Shown in pieces: positions 16,166-25,305 of a DNA stretch of 64,000 bases (its first letter is position 1; every line of letters begins with the position of its first letter). The stretch lies in NCBI RefSeq assembly GCF_023016085.1, contig NZ_JALKBF010000001.1, positions 992,001-1,056,000 on the forward strand, in the 5' to 3' direction. The position numbers were made by a program, and so were the translations under genes. The notes beneath the pieces were generated by a model. It searched no databases, was not told the DNA's origin, and was given only the letters and a program-made list of their open reading frames with translations. This DNA is from Aliiroseovarius sp. F47248L. Its GTDB lineage: Bacteria > Pseudomonadota > Alphaproteobacteria > Rhodobacterales > Rhodobacteraceae.

Positions 16166-18934
16166 ATGCCCAAGAAGATGCTTATCGACGCCACCCACGC
16201 GGAAGAAACCCGCGTTGTGGTGGTGGACGGAAACAAGGTCGAGGAATTTGACTTTGAATCGGAAAACAAACGCCAACTAGCCGGCAACATTTATCTAGCC
16301 AAAGTGACGCGGGTCGAACCCTCGTTGCAGGCGGCGTTTGTGGATTACGGCGGCAATCGCCACGGCTTTCTGGCTTTCTCAGAGATCCATCCCGACTACT
16401 ATCAGATCCCGGTCGCGGACCGCGAGGCGCTTTTGGAAGAAGAGCGCGCCTATGCCGAAGCAATGGCCGAGGAAGAGGAAAAGCCCAAATCACGCCGTCG
16501 CCGGTCGCGTGGCCGGTCCCGCTCTAAGGCGGAAGAGGCTAAGTCCGATGATGCGGTGGCAACCAAAGAGGTCGAAGCAACCGGAACAGGCATGGACGTC
16601 ATTGATCTGAACAATGGCGAGGAAGATGACCTTGAAGGTCTGTCTCCGATGGAACGCGTCGAAGAAACTCCGGTTGAAGAACCCGAGGATGACGTGAACG
16701 CCGATGATAGCAAAAATGTCGCAGATGCGGATGAGGTGTCAGCGGACAAGTCGGACAGTTCCGACGATGACAGTGATGATGACGATGATGACGATGAACC
16801 GCTGGACGCATCGGAAAAGGACGACCAGATAGAAAGTGTCGCCGATGATGACGCTGTCGAAGACATCCGCCCGCGCCGTAAACCGCGTCCGAAACGCTAT
16901 AAGATCCAGGAAGTGATCAAAGTGCGCCAGATCCTTCTGGTGCAGGTCGTTAAGGAAGAACGCGGCAACAAGGGCGCGGCGCTGACCACTTACTTGTCAC
17001 TGGCCGGTCGTTACTGCGTTTTGATGCCCAACACTGCACGTGGGGGTGGCATCAGCCGCAAGATCACCAACGCCGCCGACCGCAAGAAGCTGAAGGAAAT
17101 CGCATCCGAGATTGACGTGCCCAAGGGCGCAGGCTTGATCGTGCGCACGGCGGGGGCCAAGCGCACCAAATCGGAAATCAAGCGTGACTATGAATATCTG
17201 CAACGGTTGTGGGAGCAAATCCGCGAACTGACACTTGCATCTTCGGCACCTGCGAAAATTTATGAAGAAGGCAACCTGATCAAACGCTCGATCCGTGATC
17301 TGTATTCGCGTGAAATCGACGAGGTGTTTGTCGAGGGCGAAGCAGGCTATCGCACCGCAAAGGACTTCATGAAAATGATCATGCCGTCCCACGCCAAGAA
17401 TGTGAAACTGTACCAGGATCAGATGCCGCTTTTTGCCCGTTATCAGGTTGAAAGCTATCTGTCGGGGATGTTCAGCCCCACGGTGCAGCTGAAATCCGGC
17501 GGCTACATCGTCATTGGCGTGACGGAAGCGCTGGTGGCCATTGACGTGAACTCTGGCCGGGCCACCAAAGAAGGCTCGATCGAGGAAACGGCGCTAAAGA
17601 CCAACCTTGAAGCCGCCGAAGAAGTGGCGCGTCAGTTGCGTTTGCGCGACCTTGCCGGTCTGATCGTGATCGACTTCATCGACATGGAAGAACGTCGCAA
17701 CAACAACGCGGTTGAAAAGCGTCTGAAAGATAAGCTGAAAACCGACCGCGCGCGCATTCAGGTGGGCCGCATCTCGGGCTTTGGTTTGGCGGAAATGTCG
17801 CGCCAACGTCTGCGCCCCGGCATGATCGAGGCGACGACCCAGCCGTGCAACCACTGTCACGGCACCGGGCTTATCCGTTCCGACGACAACCTTGCGCTGA
17901 ACATCTTGCGCCAGTTGGAAGAAGAAGGCGTGCGCCGCCGGTCGCGCGAAGTTCTGGTAAAAGCGCCTGTTGGCATCGTGAACTTCCTGATGAACAACAA
18001 GCGCGAGCACATAGCGCAGATCGAAGCGCGCTATGGCATGGCCGTTCGCATCGAGGCTGATCCATTCCTGATCTCGCCCGACTACTCAATCGAGAAGTTC
18101 AAGACAGCCACCCGCACTGTTCCGGAAGCCACCGCGCCCGTCGTGTCGGTTGATGCGTCACTTATGGACGATATAGACGAGGTGGAAGAAGCCGAAGTGG
18201 TGACCGAAGACACTGCCGAGGAAGAACAGAAGCCCAAGAAACGCCGCCGTCGCCGTCGTCGTCGTCGGTCATCCAATGGGGATGATGCCCGTCAGGACAA
18301 CCAGAACGGTGATACGCCCGATGACAACGGTTCAGCGGATGAGTCCAAGAGCGACTCCGACAAAGATGCCGAGGCTGAAGCGCCCTCTGAGGACACCGAC
18401 GAGAAGCCTAAGCGTAAACGTGCGCCGCGTCGTCGCTCCAAGAAGTCCGAAGACGAGACCGCCGGAGAAACCGTCTCCGCAGACGCGCCAGCCGAAGACA
18501 CACAAGTGTCTGCTGAGGTAGAGGCAGAAGATAAGCCGAAGCCCAAACGTGCACCGCGCAAACGGGCTACAAAGGCGAAGGCGGAAGAAGCGGAGACCGA
18601 TGCTACGGCTGAGGTCGACGTGGAAGAGGCTCCGAAGAAACCTGCACGTAAATCGCGGGCCAAGAAGCCCAAAGAGGATGCTCCTGCAGAGGCAGCATCG
18701 GCAGAAGAGGCAGCACCGGAAGCCGAAGAAAAGCCCAAGAAGGCACCGCGCAAACGGGCGGCCACGTCGCGTAAGAAAAAGGCCGACGAGGCGGTTGATG
18801 ACGCAACAGCCGCCGAGAAAACGCCGGAACCCGCAATGGCAAGCGCTGGATCGACAACTGCACCAGAGCCTGAAGTAAAAGCGGAAGAGTCGCCCAAGCC
18901 CAAACGCAAGGGCTGGTGGTCACTGGGCAGCTAA
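16166..18934 (+). CDS. rne: ribonuclease E/G family endoribonuclease
   Basis: The 922-residue enzyme starts mRNA decay and processes rRNA and tRNA. The N-terminal half has the S1/RNase H-like core, catalytic aspartates in AIDVNSGR (near residue 460) and LIVIDFIDM (near 500), and a zinc-link CNHCHGTG near 570. The S1 domain is interrupted (about residues 90-260) by an insert of roughly 150 residues that is very acidic, including a run of seven D. The C-terminal 250 residues are low-complexity blocks of alternating acidic and K/R-rich segments, the degradosome scaffold and RNA-binding tail. The start ATG is preceded by GGAAAG; the frame further upstream is open but has no ribosome binding site. 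Confidence 0.93.
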   Translation: MPKKMLIDATHAEETRVVVVDGNKVEEFDFESENKRQLAGNIYLAKVTRVEPSLQAAFVDYGGNRHGFLAFSEIHPDYYQIPVADREALLEEERAYAEAMAEEEEKPKSRRRRSRGRSRSKAEEAKSDDAVATKEVEATGTGMDVIDLNNGEEDDLEGLSPMERVEETPVEEPEDDVNADDSKNVADADEVSADKSDSSDDDSDDDDDDDEPLDASEKDDQIESVADDDAVEDIRPRRKPRPKRYKIQEVIKVRQILLVQVVKEERGNKGAALTTYLSLAGRYCVLMPNTARGGGISRKITNAADRKKLKEIASEIDVPKGAGLIVRTAGAKRTKSEIKRDYEYLQRLWEQIRELTLASSAPAKIYEEGNLIKRSIRDLYSREIDEVFVEGEAGYRTAKDFMKMIMPSHAKNVKLYQDQMPLFARYQVESYLSGMFSPTVQLKSGGYIVIGVTEALVAIDVNSGRATKEGSIEETALKTNLEAAEEVARQLRLRDLAGLIVIDFIDMEERRNNNAVEKRLKDKLKTDRARIQVGRISGFGLAEMSRQRLRPGMIEATTQPCNHCHGTGLIRSDDNLALNILRQLEEEGVRRRSREVLVKAPVGIVNFLMNNKREHIAQIEARYGMAVRIEADPFLISPDYSIEKFKTATRTVPEATAPVVSVDASLMDDIDEVEEAEVVTEDTAEEEQKPKKRRRRRRRRRSSNGDDARQDNQNGDTPDDNGSADESKSDSDKDAEAEAPSEDTDEKPKRKRAPRRRSKKSEDETAGETVSADAPAEDTQVSAEVEAEDKPKPKRAPRKRATKAKAEEAETDATAEVDVEEAPKKPARKSRAKKPKEDAPAEAASAEEAAPEAEEKPKKAPRKRAATSRKKKADEAVDDATAAEKTPEPAMASAGSTTAPEPEVKAEESPKPKRKGWWSLGS

Positions 18935-18950
18935 GTCGCAGAAAAAAGAA

Positions 18951-18979
18951 AGGCCGGGCATCGCCCGGCCTTTTTATTT
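18951..18979. terminator. bidirectional terminator between rne and the tusA-like gene
   Basis: A 9-bp stem AGGCCGGGC/GCCCGGCCT with a 3-base loop has a T run on the right (TTTTATTT) and an A run on the left (GAAAAAAGA). It can therefore end both the plus-strand rne transcript and the minus-strand gene. Confidence 0.92.
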
Positions 18980-18983
18980 GGGC

Positions 18984-19211
18984 CTAGCCTTTGCGGATGT
19001 AGAAGTGCGTGGCCGGACCACGCTCTTCATATCCCACAAATTCGTGACCCTGTTCGGCACAGAAATGCGGCACGTCGATCACCGCAGCCGGATCAGTCGC
19101 CTGTAGTCGCAGAACTTGCCCTTTCGCAAGCGACTTCAACCGCTTACGTGCCTTTAGAACCGGCAGGGGACACAACAGCCCCAATGCGTCCAGATCGTCG
19201 TCAAATTCCAT
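18984..19211 (-). CDS. TusA/SirA-family sulfurtransferase
   Basis: This 75-residue protein has the family's single domain with the reactive cysteine in the CPxP motif (LGLLCPLPVLKARKRL, residues about 7-22). TusA-like proteins carry persulfide sulfur for tRNA thiolation or other sulfur transfer in the cytosol. The start at 19211 has GGAAGAT directly upstream; the longer frame back to 19295 adds 28 residues with no family match. It is divergent from ccdA, a possible link in thiol chemistry. Confidence 0.87.
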   Translation of the reverse strand: MEFDDDLDALGLLCPLPVLKARKRLKSLAKGQVLRLQATDPAAVIDVPHFCAEQGHEFVGYEERGPATHFYIRKG

Positions 19212-19337
19212 ATCTTCCCATAGGCGTTTGGCACCGTTCTGTCCATTGGCCCTTCCGTCTGTCGGGTGTACCAATATGTCGCGCAGTTGTGACAAACAGG
19301 CAGGTGACGGCGCAGATTTGGCGCGCTATGTGGGGGT

Positions 19338-20090
19338 ATGTTTGGATTTGAACTCATTGATGCAAGCCTTCTGCCTGCCCTGATCATCGCCTTCGTTGCG
19401 GGGATTCTGAGCTTTCTCAGCCCTTGCGTGCTGCCCATCGTTCCGCCCTATCTGGCCTATATGTCCGGCGTCAGCATGGGCGAGATGAGCGAAGGGCGAA
19501 GTGCTTCGCGTAAAGCTACGCTGGCCGCGCTGTTCTTTGTCATGGGTCTGTCCACCGTCTTTCTGTTCCTTGGTTTTGCGGCGTCCGCCTTTGGCGCGTT
19601 TTTCCTGCAAAACCAGACACTTTTTGCCACTTTTGCGGGCATCGTTGTGATGGTCTTCGGAGCGCATTTTCTGGGCGTGATCAACATTCCGTTCCTCAAC
19701 CGCGAGGCGCGGCTGGACGCCGGAGATCAGGGGGGCAGCGCCTTTGGTGCCTACCTTCTGGGGCTTGCTTTCGCGTTTGGCTGGACACCCTGTATCGGCC
19801 CGCAATTGGGTGCGATCCTGTCTTTGGCCGCGTCTGAAGGATCGGTCGCACGGGGAACCACGCTGCTGGCCATATATGCTGCGGGGCTGGGTATTCCCTT
19901 CCTGCTGGTTGCCGCATTCTTCCCCCGCATGACCGGTGTCATGAACTTCATGAAGCGACACATGGAGCGGATCGAGCGGATCATGGGCCTGCTTCTGTGG
20001 ACCATCGGGTTGATGATGCTGACCGGAGGTTTTTCTCGCTTTTCATATTGGTTGCTTGAAACGTTCCCGGCTTTGGCCGCCCTTGGCTGA
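19338..20090 (+). CDS. ccdA: CcdA-type cytochrome c biogenesis / thiol reductant membrane protein
   Basis: The 250-residue inner-membrane protein passes electrons from thioredoxin across the membrane to periplasmic thiol proteins needed for cytochrome c maturation. Six hydrophobic helices are visible. The two redox cysteines lie in SPCVLPIVPPYL near residue 31 and GWTPCIGPQLGA near 155, the CcdA/DsbD hallmarks. The length is that of CcdA rather than DsbD. GGGGGT precedes the ATG. Confidence 0.93.
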   Translation: MFGFELIDASLLPALIIAFVAGILSFLSPCVLPIVPPYLAYMSGVSMGEMSEGRSASRKATLAALFFVMGLSTVFLFLGFAASAFGAFFLQNQTLFATFAGIVVMVFGAHFLGVINIPFLNREARLDAGDQGGSAFGAYLLGLAFAFGWTPCIGPQLGAILSLAASEGSVARGTTLLAIYAAGLGIPFLLVAAFFPRMTGVMNFMKRHMERIERIMGLLLWTIGLMMLTGGFSRFSYWLLETFPALAALG

Positions 20091-20169
20091 CGGCTGGCGT
20101 GCCAGATAAGGGCTTAATTTCGCCTGTTTTTCCGTCTAGTCTGCAGGTCGAAGCAGACAGGCCGGGTCC

Positions 20170-21432
20170 ATGAAACCGAACGATGCCCCTTCACCCGACA
20201 GATCCGCACATGTGCGCCGCCGCAGGGTGTTCTACATTCCCGGCTATGACCCAATTCATCCGCGCAGGTATCGCGAGCTTTATCGCAAAGAAGGCGCCGC
20301 TCAGGCCACAATATCAGGCTATCAAATCGATCTGATCGGGCGGCAAGGCCCGGGCACCTATGGCTGGCAGGTGACGGGCCGGATCGACGGTTCTGAGACT
20401 GAAGCCGAGTTCGACGTGTTGGTCTGGGCCGATATCGTGCGCGACAGTATGAAGCTGAACATCGCACAGACATACCTTTTGATGGCGCACACGGCATGGA
20501 CCTATATAGCGTCTGGTGCGCTGTGGCGACTGATGCGGCTGCGCAAGGGGCCGGTGATTGCGGCGCTCTATCCCGTCGGAATGCTGATCCTGCAACTGGT
20601 TCTTGCATTGCTACTGGGTCATATCCTTGGCCATGTCGCCGCATTTTTCGCCGGACATCTGACTCTTAGGTCCGAGGCGATGGTGATTGGCTATTGGGTT
20701 GGATTTGCGACAACAGTGACCGTCTTGTTGCAGTGGTTTCGCAAGGTCGATAACCGGCTTTACGTATACTACCTGATGCACGACTACGCCTACTCCGCAC
20801 GCTCGAAAGGGGCCAATCCGCCCAAACTTGAGACGCGCATGGGCCTGTTTGCCGACCAAATCGCCGATGCGTTGTGCTCGGACGTGGAAGAAGTGTTGGT
20901 GGTGGGTCACAGCTCTGGCGCGCATCTGGCTGTGTCTGTGCTGGCCGATCTACTGCGAGCAGGGCGTGTGCCAAAGGATGGGCCTGCGCTGGCCTTTCTC
21001 AGCCTTGGGCAAGTGGTGCCGATGGTCAGTTTTCTGCCCGATGCACATCGGTTGCGGCGCGACCTGCATGACATGAGCGTTCAGAACTGCATCCCCTGGG
21101 TCGATGTGACCGCCCCCGGTGATGGTTGCGCCTTTGCGTTATGCGATCCCGTCGCAGTGTCTGGTGTGGCACCGGAAAACAGCAAAAACTGGCCACTTGT
21201 TGTTTCAGCGGCGTTTTCAAAAACGCTCAGCCCTGCACGCTGGAAGGAACTGCGCTGGCGGTTTTTCCGACTGCATTTTCAATATCTCTGCGCCTTTGAC
21301 CGACCTGGCGACTACGACTATTTCCAGATCACAGCAGGTCCGTTGACCTTGGCCGACCGGTATCGCGACCGCCGCCCTTCGGCCAGCCGAATTGAAACGC
21401 CGGTATCGAAATACACGAGCATGGCACCGTGA
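20170..21432 (+). CDS. membrane-bound alpha/beta-hydrolase-like serine hydrolase of unknown substrate
   Basis: The 420-residue protein is not a characterised family to me. A nucleophile elbow is visible as VVGHSSGAHLAVSVLA (serine near residue 247, GxSxG pattern). Two to three hydrophobic segments at about residues 135-160 and 170-185 lie before it, so the hydrolase domain is probably membrane tethered. The N-terminus has RRRRVFYIPGYDP, which resembles a first beta strand and oxyanion loop of lipases. The stop codon overlaps the GTG of the P450 gene by 4 bases, implying coupled translation and a shared lipid-like substrate. No ribosome binding site is strong. Function is inferred only as a hydrolase. 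Confidence 0.65.
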   Translation: MKPNDAPSPDRSAHVRRRRVFYIPGYDPIHPRRYRELYRKEGAAQATISGYQIDLIGRQGPGTYGWQVTGRIDGSETEAEFDVLVWADIVRDSMKLNIAQTYLLMAHTAWTYIASGALWRLMRLRKGPVIAALYPVGMLILQLVLALLLGHILGHVAAFFAGHLTLRSEAMVIGYWVGFATTVTVLLQWFRKVDNRLYVYYLMHDYAYSARSKGANPPKLETRMGLFADQIADALCSDVEEVLVVGHSSGAHLAVSVLADLLRAGRVPKDGPALAFLSLGQVVPMVSFLPDAHRLRRDLHDMSVQNCIPWVDVTAPGDGCAFALCDPVAVSGVAPENSKNWPLVVSAAFSKTLSPARWKELRWRFFRLHFQYLCAFDRPGDYDYFQITAGPLTLADRYRDRRPSASRIETPVSKYTSMAP

Positions 21433-22802
21433 CTGACCGCATCCCCCCCAAGCCGTCGTCCCGAGAAGGACGGGTGTCGCTGTGGCGTTACGCGAAGTTG
21501 TTTCGTCGCGACATACTATCCGCCCAGCCTGCACGTCTGTATCGCGCATGGATGGCGGAATTTCGCACGCCGTTTTTTCGAAGCTACATGTGCAATGATC
21601 CCGCACTGGTTGATCTGGTGCTGAAAGAACGTCCGGATGATTTCCCGAAATCTGACCGTATTCGCGAGGGGCTTGCACCGCTTTTGGGCAACTCGGTCTT
21701 TGTCACCAATGGCGAAGTTTGGAAACGCCAACGCCGTATCATCGACCCGGCTTTTGAAGGCGGGCGGCTGCGCGAAGTATTTCCTGCCATGTGGGACGCG
21801 GCGGTGTCCGCTGTCGATCGCCTGCAACCTTTGGCAGATGGGCGTCCGGTTGAGGTGGAAGGCCATACCAGCCACGCCGCTGCCGATGTGATCTTTCGCA
21901 CGCTTTTTTCGATCCCCATCGAACATGAAGTCGCAGGGCAGGTTTTCGATAAGTTTCGCGAACATCAACGCGCCCAACCCGTGCTTAACCTTGGGGCGCT
22001 GTTGCCCTTGCCGCACTGGATGCCGCGGTTTCACAGTCGCAGGACCAAACAGACAGCACGTGAGATCAGGGGGCTGATCACGGGTTTAACCGCCGACCGT
22101 ATGGCCGCGATCGGACAGGGCACGGCCCCCAACGATCTGGCGACAAAAATTATGACGACAACTGATCCCCAGACCGATGAGCGGTTCGACACCGGTGAGA
22201 TGGTCGATCAGGTGGCAATCTTTTTCCTTGCCGGGCACGAAACCAGTGCATCTGCTTTGGCGTGGGCGCTGTATCTTCTGGCGCTGTATCCCGACTGGCA
22301 GGACCGGGTCGCGGAGGAGGCGCAGGCACAGATTGACCCCGACAAAATCTATTTTTCGGTCATGTCGCGCCTGCGCCTGTCACGCGACGTGTTTCGCGAG
22401 GCGTTGCGCCTCTATCCCCCTGTGCCGATGATGGTGCGCGCAGCGGACTGCCCAGAACACTTCCGAGGGCGTGACGTACCAAAGGGCAGCCAGATTGTTC
22501 TAAGTCCGTGGCATCTGCACCGTCATGAACGCTTGTGGGACGATCCCGACGCATTCGACCCGGCCCGGTTTCAGACCGCGAACGGGAAGTCATGCCTTCG
22601 CAACGCCTATATCCCATTTTCCAGCGGGCAGAGGGTCTGCCCCGGCGCCGGGTTCGCAATGATCGAGGGGCCGTTGATCCTGTCCATGCTTGTGCGCGCT
22701 TATCGTTTCGCGCTTGTGGCGGACAAACCCGCCAAGCCTGTGGCCCATCTGACGGTGCGGGGCAGGGACGGGATCTGGCTGTCGCTGACGCCGCGAGGGT
22801 GA
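21429..22802 (+). CDS. cytochrome P450
   Basis: The 457-residue monooxygenase has all P450 signatures: the I-helix FLAGHETSASA near residue 270, ExxR as EALR near 330, and the heme loop FSSGQRVCPGAGF with cysteine near residue 403. No membrane anchor is visible, so it is a soluble class I enzyme that needs a separate ferredoxin and reductase, neither of which is adjacent. It begins with GTG inside the stop codon of the membrane hydrolase gene. The pair suggests oxidation of a lipid or hydrophobic compound released or loaded by the hydrolase; this is inference. Confidence 0.92.
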   Translation: MTDRIPPKPSSREGRVSLWRYAKLFRRDILSAQPARLYRAWMAEFRTPFFRSYMCNDPALVDLVLKERPDDFPKSDRIREGLAPLLGNSVFVTNGEVWKRQRRIIDPAFEGGRLREVFPAMWDAAVSAVDRLQPLADGRPVEVEGHTSHAAADVIFRTLFSIPIEHEVAGQVFDKFREHQRAQPVLNLGALLPLPHWMPRFHSRRTKQTAREIRGLITGLTADRMAAIGQGTAPNDLATKIMTTTDPQTDERFDTGEMVDQVAIFFLAGHETSASALAWALYLLALYPDWQDRVAEEAQAQIDPDKIYFSVMSRLRLSRDVFREALRLYPPVPMMVRAADCPEHFRGRDVPKGSQIVLSPWHLHRHERLWDDPDAFDPARFQTANGKSCLRNAYIPFSSGQRVCPGAGFAMIEGPLILSMLVRAYRFALVADKPAKPVAHLTVRGRDGIWLSLTPRG

Positions 22803-22805
22803 ATC

Positions 22806-23033
22806 TCAGCCCTCGGACGGTTGTCTGTAGTGATCGAGCACATAAACCCGAATGGCCGATGCCAGCCCCCGGTCCACGCCGCGTGCTGCATCAACTTCGG
22901 CCGCCAGTGCGTTCAGGGGCAGACCACGCGTCTTAGCGATCTCACGAAAGGCCTGCCAGAACTCCGGCTCCAGCGACACCGACGTGCGGTGCCCGTGCAG
23001 GGTCAGGGAGTGTTTTTCAGGGCGTGTGGTCAT
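22806..23033 (-). CDS. ribbon-helix-helix domain protein
   Basis: The 75-residue protein has a beta strand (RTSVSLEPEFWQAF) followed by two helices (REIAKTRGL, LNALAAEVDAARG), the ribbon-helix-helix DNA-binding pattern of the small conserved RHH family seen downstream of fumC in Rhodobacteraceae. The 5' end overlaps the DUF4169 gene by 4 bases (ATGA). It may act as a small regulator, but no target is known. It is convergent with the P450 gene with only 3 bases between stop codons. Confidence 0.78.
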   Translation of the reverse strand: MTTRPEKHSLTLHGHRTSVSLEPEFWQAFREIAKTRGLPLNALAAEVDAARGVDRGLASAIRVYVLDHYRQPSEG

Positions 23034-23221
23034 TCCGGGTCGGTCCTGAGACCGTCCAGCAGTCGGTTGGCGCGCTTTTTATCCGCGCTTTCCGCTGCTT
23101 TCTGGGCTTTGGTGCGCCCATATTTTATGGCGTTTTCGTCAGCGCGGGCCTTGGTCGCAGCCCGCGCCTTTGCTTTTCGAAACCGGTTCAGGTTGACCGG
23201 CCCTGAACCAGACCCGCCCAT
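23030..23221 (-). CDS. DUF4169 family small basic protein
   Basis: The 63-residue, very basic protein matches DUF4169: VNLNRFRKAKARA at the N-terminus, then ARADENAIKYGRTKAQK. It has no membrane segment and may bind nucleic acid. Function is unknown. Its ATG overlaps the last base of the fumC stop codon, and its own stop overlaps the ribbon-helix-helix start, so fumC, this gene and the next are one coupled transcript. Confidence 0.8.
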   Translation of the reverse strand: MGGSGSGPVNLNRFRKAKARAATKARADENAIKYGRTKAQKAAESADKKRANRLLDGLRTDPE

Positions 23222-24615
23222 CAGTCTTTTGGACCGATCATCTGTTCGGGGCGCACAACCTCGTCAAAGGTTTTTGCGTCCACGAAGCCCAAAGCGATGG
23301 CTTCTTCCTTCAGCGTCGTGCCGTTCTTGTGCGCGGTCTTGGCCACCTTAGTCGCGTTGTCATATCCGATGGTCGGGGCCAGCGCCGTAACCAGCATCAG
23401 GCTTTCCTTCATCAGCTTGTCAATGCGCGGTTCGTTGGCCTGAATGCCGTTCAGCATCCGTTCGGTAAAGCTGTCCGCCGCGTCGCCCAGAAGTTGGATG
23501 GATTGCAACAGGTTATAGCTCATCATCGGGTTATAAACGTTCAGTTCGAAATGCCCTTGGCTTCCTGCAAACTTGATCGCGGCGTCATTGCCCATCACGT
23601 GGGCGGCCACCTGAGTCAGCGCCTCGGCTTGAGTCGGGTTCACCTTGCCTGGCATGATCGAACTGCCCGGTTCGTTTTCCGGCAGGATCAACTCGCCCAG
23701 ACCCGAACGGGGGCCAGAACCCAGGAAGCGGATGTCATTGGCGATCTTGTAGCACGAGCCCGCCACTGTCGCCAAAGCGCCCGACATGAAGACCATCGCG
23801 TCATGGGCGGCCAGCGCTTCGAATTTGTTTGGGGCCGTGACAAAAGGCAGGCCGGTGATGCGTGCCATGTTGGCGGCAACCTCTTCGCCCCAACCTTTCT
23901 TGGTGTTCAGCCCGGTGCCGACAGCGGTGCCGCCCTGCGCGAGCTCATAGATACCGGGCAGGGCCAGCTTCACACGCGCGATGCCCTGACGGATCATGTG
24001 GGCATAGCCCGAAAATTCCTGACCCAATGTCAGCGGCGTGGCATCCTGCGTGTGGGTGCGGCCGATTTTGATGATGTCTTTGAACTCGTCCTGCTTGGCC
24101 TCAAGCCCTGCCAGCAGTTTTTCCAGACCGGGCAGCAGCACGTCGCGCACGCTCATCGCGGTGGCGATGTGCATCGCGGTGGGGAATGTGTCGTTGGAGG
24201 ACTGGCCCATGTTGCAATGGTCATTCGGGTGCACGGGGTCTTTTGAACCAATCACGCCGCCCATGATTTCAATCGCGCGGTTGGCGATGACCTCGTTGGC
24301 GTTCATGTTCGATTGGGTGCCGGACCCTGTTTGCCAGACAACCAGCGGGAAATTGTCATCGAATTTGCCAGCCACCACTTCGCTTGCGGCCTGAATAACG
24401 GCATCGGCGATGTTTCTGTCCATTGCGCCCGACGCTTTGTTTGCCTCGGCACAGGCTTGTTTGATCACACCCAAAGCGCGCACGATGGCGACGGGCTGCT
24501 TTTCCCAACCAATCGGGAAGTTCATCAACGAGCGCTGCGTCTGCGCGCCCCAGTATTTGTCAGAAGGAACCTCAAGCGGGCCAAAGCTGTCGGATTCGGT
24601 GCGGGTCTGGGTCAT
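23221..24615 (-). CDS. fumC: class II fumarate hydratase
   Basis: The 464-residue enzyme interconverts fumarate and malate in the TCA cycle. The fumarase/aspartase signature [11 protein letters not shown] lies near residue 318, with other conserved blocks [13 protein letters not shown] near 138 and [16 protein letters not shown] near 186. Length is standard for iron-free class II fumarase. Two small genes follow it in an overlapping operon. Confidence 0.96.
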   Translation of the reverse strand: MTQTRTESDSFGPLEVPSDKYWGAQTQRSLMNFPIGWEKQPVAIVRALGVIKQACAEANKASGAMDRNIADAVIQAASEVVAGKFDDNFPLVVWQTGSGTQSNMNANEVIANRAIEIMGGVIGSKDPVHPNDHCNMGQSSNDTFPTAMHIATAMSVRDVLLPGLEKLLAGLEAKQDEFKDIIKIGRTHTQDATPLTLGQEFSGYAHMIRQGIARVKLALPGIYELAQGGTAVGTGLNTKKGWGEEVAANMARITGLPFVTAPNKFEALAAHDAMVFMSGALATVAGSCYKIANDIRFLGSGPRSGLGELILPENEPGSSIMPGKVNPTQAEALTQVAAHVMGNDAAIKFAGSQGHFELNVYNPMMSYNLLQSIQLLGDAADSFTERMLNGIQANEPRIDKLMKESLMLVTALAPTIGYDNATKVAKTAHKNGTTLKEEAIALGFVDAKTFDEVVRPEQMIGPKD

Positions 24616-24717
24616 GTCACAGCGCCTTTATTTGCAAAACCGAGGGTGTTGTACACGACTGCACACCAAATTCAATGCTGGTAGCGCCGGAACAAAACTG
24701 CATGGCGGTCGTGAACG

Positions 24718-25239
24718 CTATTTTCGGAAGCTGTCCAGTCTGACGATCTCGGCTTCTTTGTGCGTTTCTTCTGGTGTGATGTCCTTTTCAGGATGTTCAT
24801 CGCGTTCGGGATCGGTCACGGGTGCTGCCTCTTCCGCGAGGTCGCCGTCATCATCACCGGCCAGATGCAGATCGGGGTGGTGTTCGTCCTGCATTTCGAA
24901 CCGCAATCCAAATTCGACAGACGGATCGACGAATGTGTTGATCGCATCGAAGGGAACAAACAGGGTTTCCGGCGAATCCCCGAAATTTAGTGTGACCGAG
25001 AATCCATCGTCACTCACCGCCAGGTTTTCGAACCAGTGCTGCAATACGATGGTCATGTCTTCCGGAAACCGATCCTGCATCCAGTTTGCAATTTCGACCC
25101 CGTCATGGCGGGTGTCGAAATTGATGAAGAAATGATGTTCGCCTGGTAGGCCAGAGGCCGATACGTCGCTCAGAACCTTGCGGATTAGTTCCCGCATGGC
25201 GTCGTGCATCAGGTTTCCATAGTCGATGGCATCGGACAT
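24718..25239 (-). CDS. sspB: SspB-family ClpXP protease adaptor
   Basis: The 173-residue protein begins MSDAIDYGNLMHDAMRELI, typical of alphaproteobacterial SspB, which tethers ssrA-tagged substrates to ClpXP. The folded domain spans about residues 1-125 (HHFFINFDTRHDGV, LQHWFENLAVSDDGFSVTLNFG, PFDAINTFVDPSVEFGL). An acidic linker follows, and the C-terminus EAEIVRLDSFRK is the ClpX-binding tail. An ATG two codons upstream is possible. It works with the tmRNA encoded 2 kb away, which adds the tag SspB recognises. Confidence 0.9.
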   Translation of the reverse strand: MSDAIDYGNLMHDAMRELIRKVLSDVSASGLPGEHHFFINFDTRHDGVEIANWMQDRFPEDMTIVLQHWFENLAVSDDGFSVTLNFGDSPETLFVPFDAINTFVDPSVEFGLRFEMQDEHHPDLHLAGDDDGDLAEEAAPVTDPERDEHPEKDITPEETHKEAEIVRLDSFRK

Positions 25240-25305
25240 GAGCATTCTTTCTTCTGCTTGTGTCCAGAATACGGGATTCGGTGGCGATGAAAAGGCGCAA
25301 GATGG

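Noticed and set aside
16740..16800. Repeat array in the D-rich stretch of rne
   Set aside because: It is a codon-level run of GAT/GAC encoding aspartates in frame, with no spacer structure, so it is neither CRISPR nor a tandem DNA repeat of interest.
18292..18909. 205-codon minus-strand frame rich in A and S
   Set aside because: It is the shadow of the repetitive acidic and basic tail of RNase E; the composition follows from the repeats.
23329..24246. 305-codon plus-strand frame opposite fumC
   Set aside because: fumC on the other strand is certain; the antisense frame has no ribosome binding site or recognisable motif.
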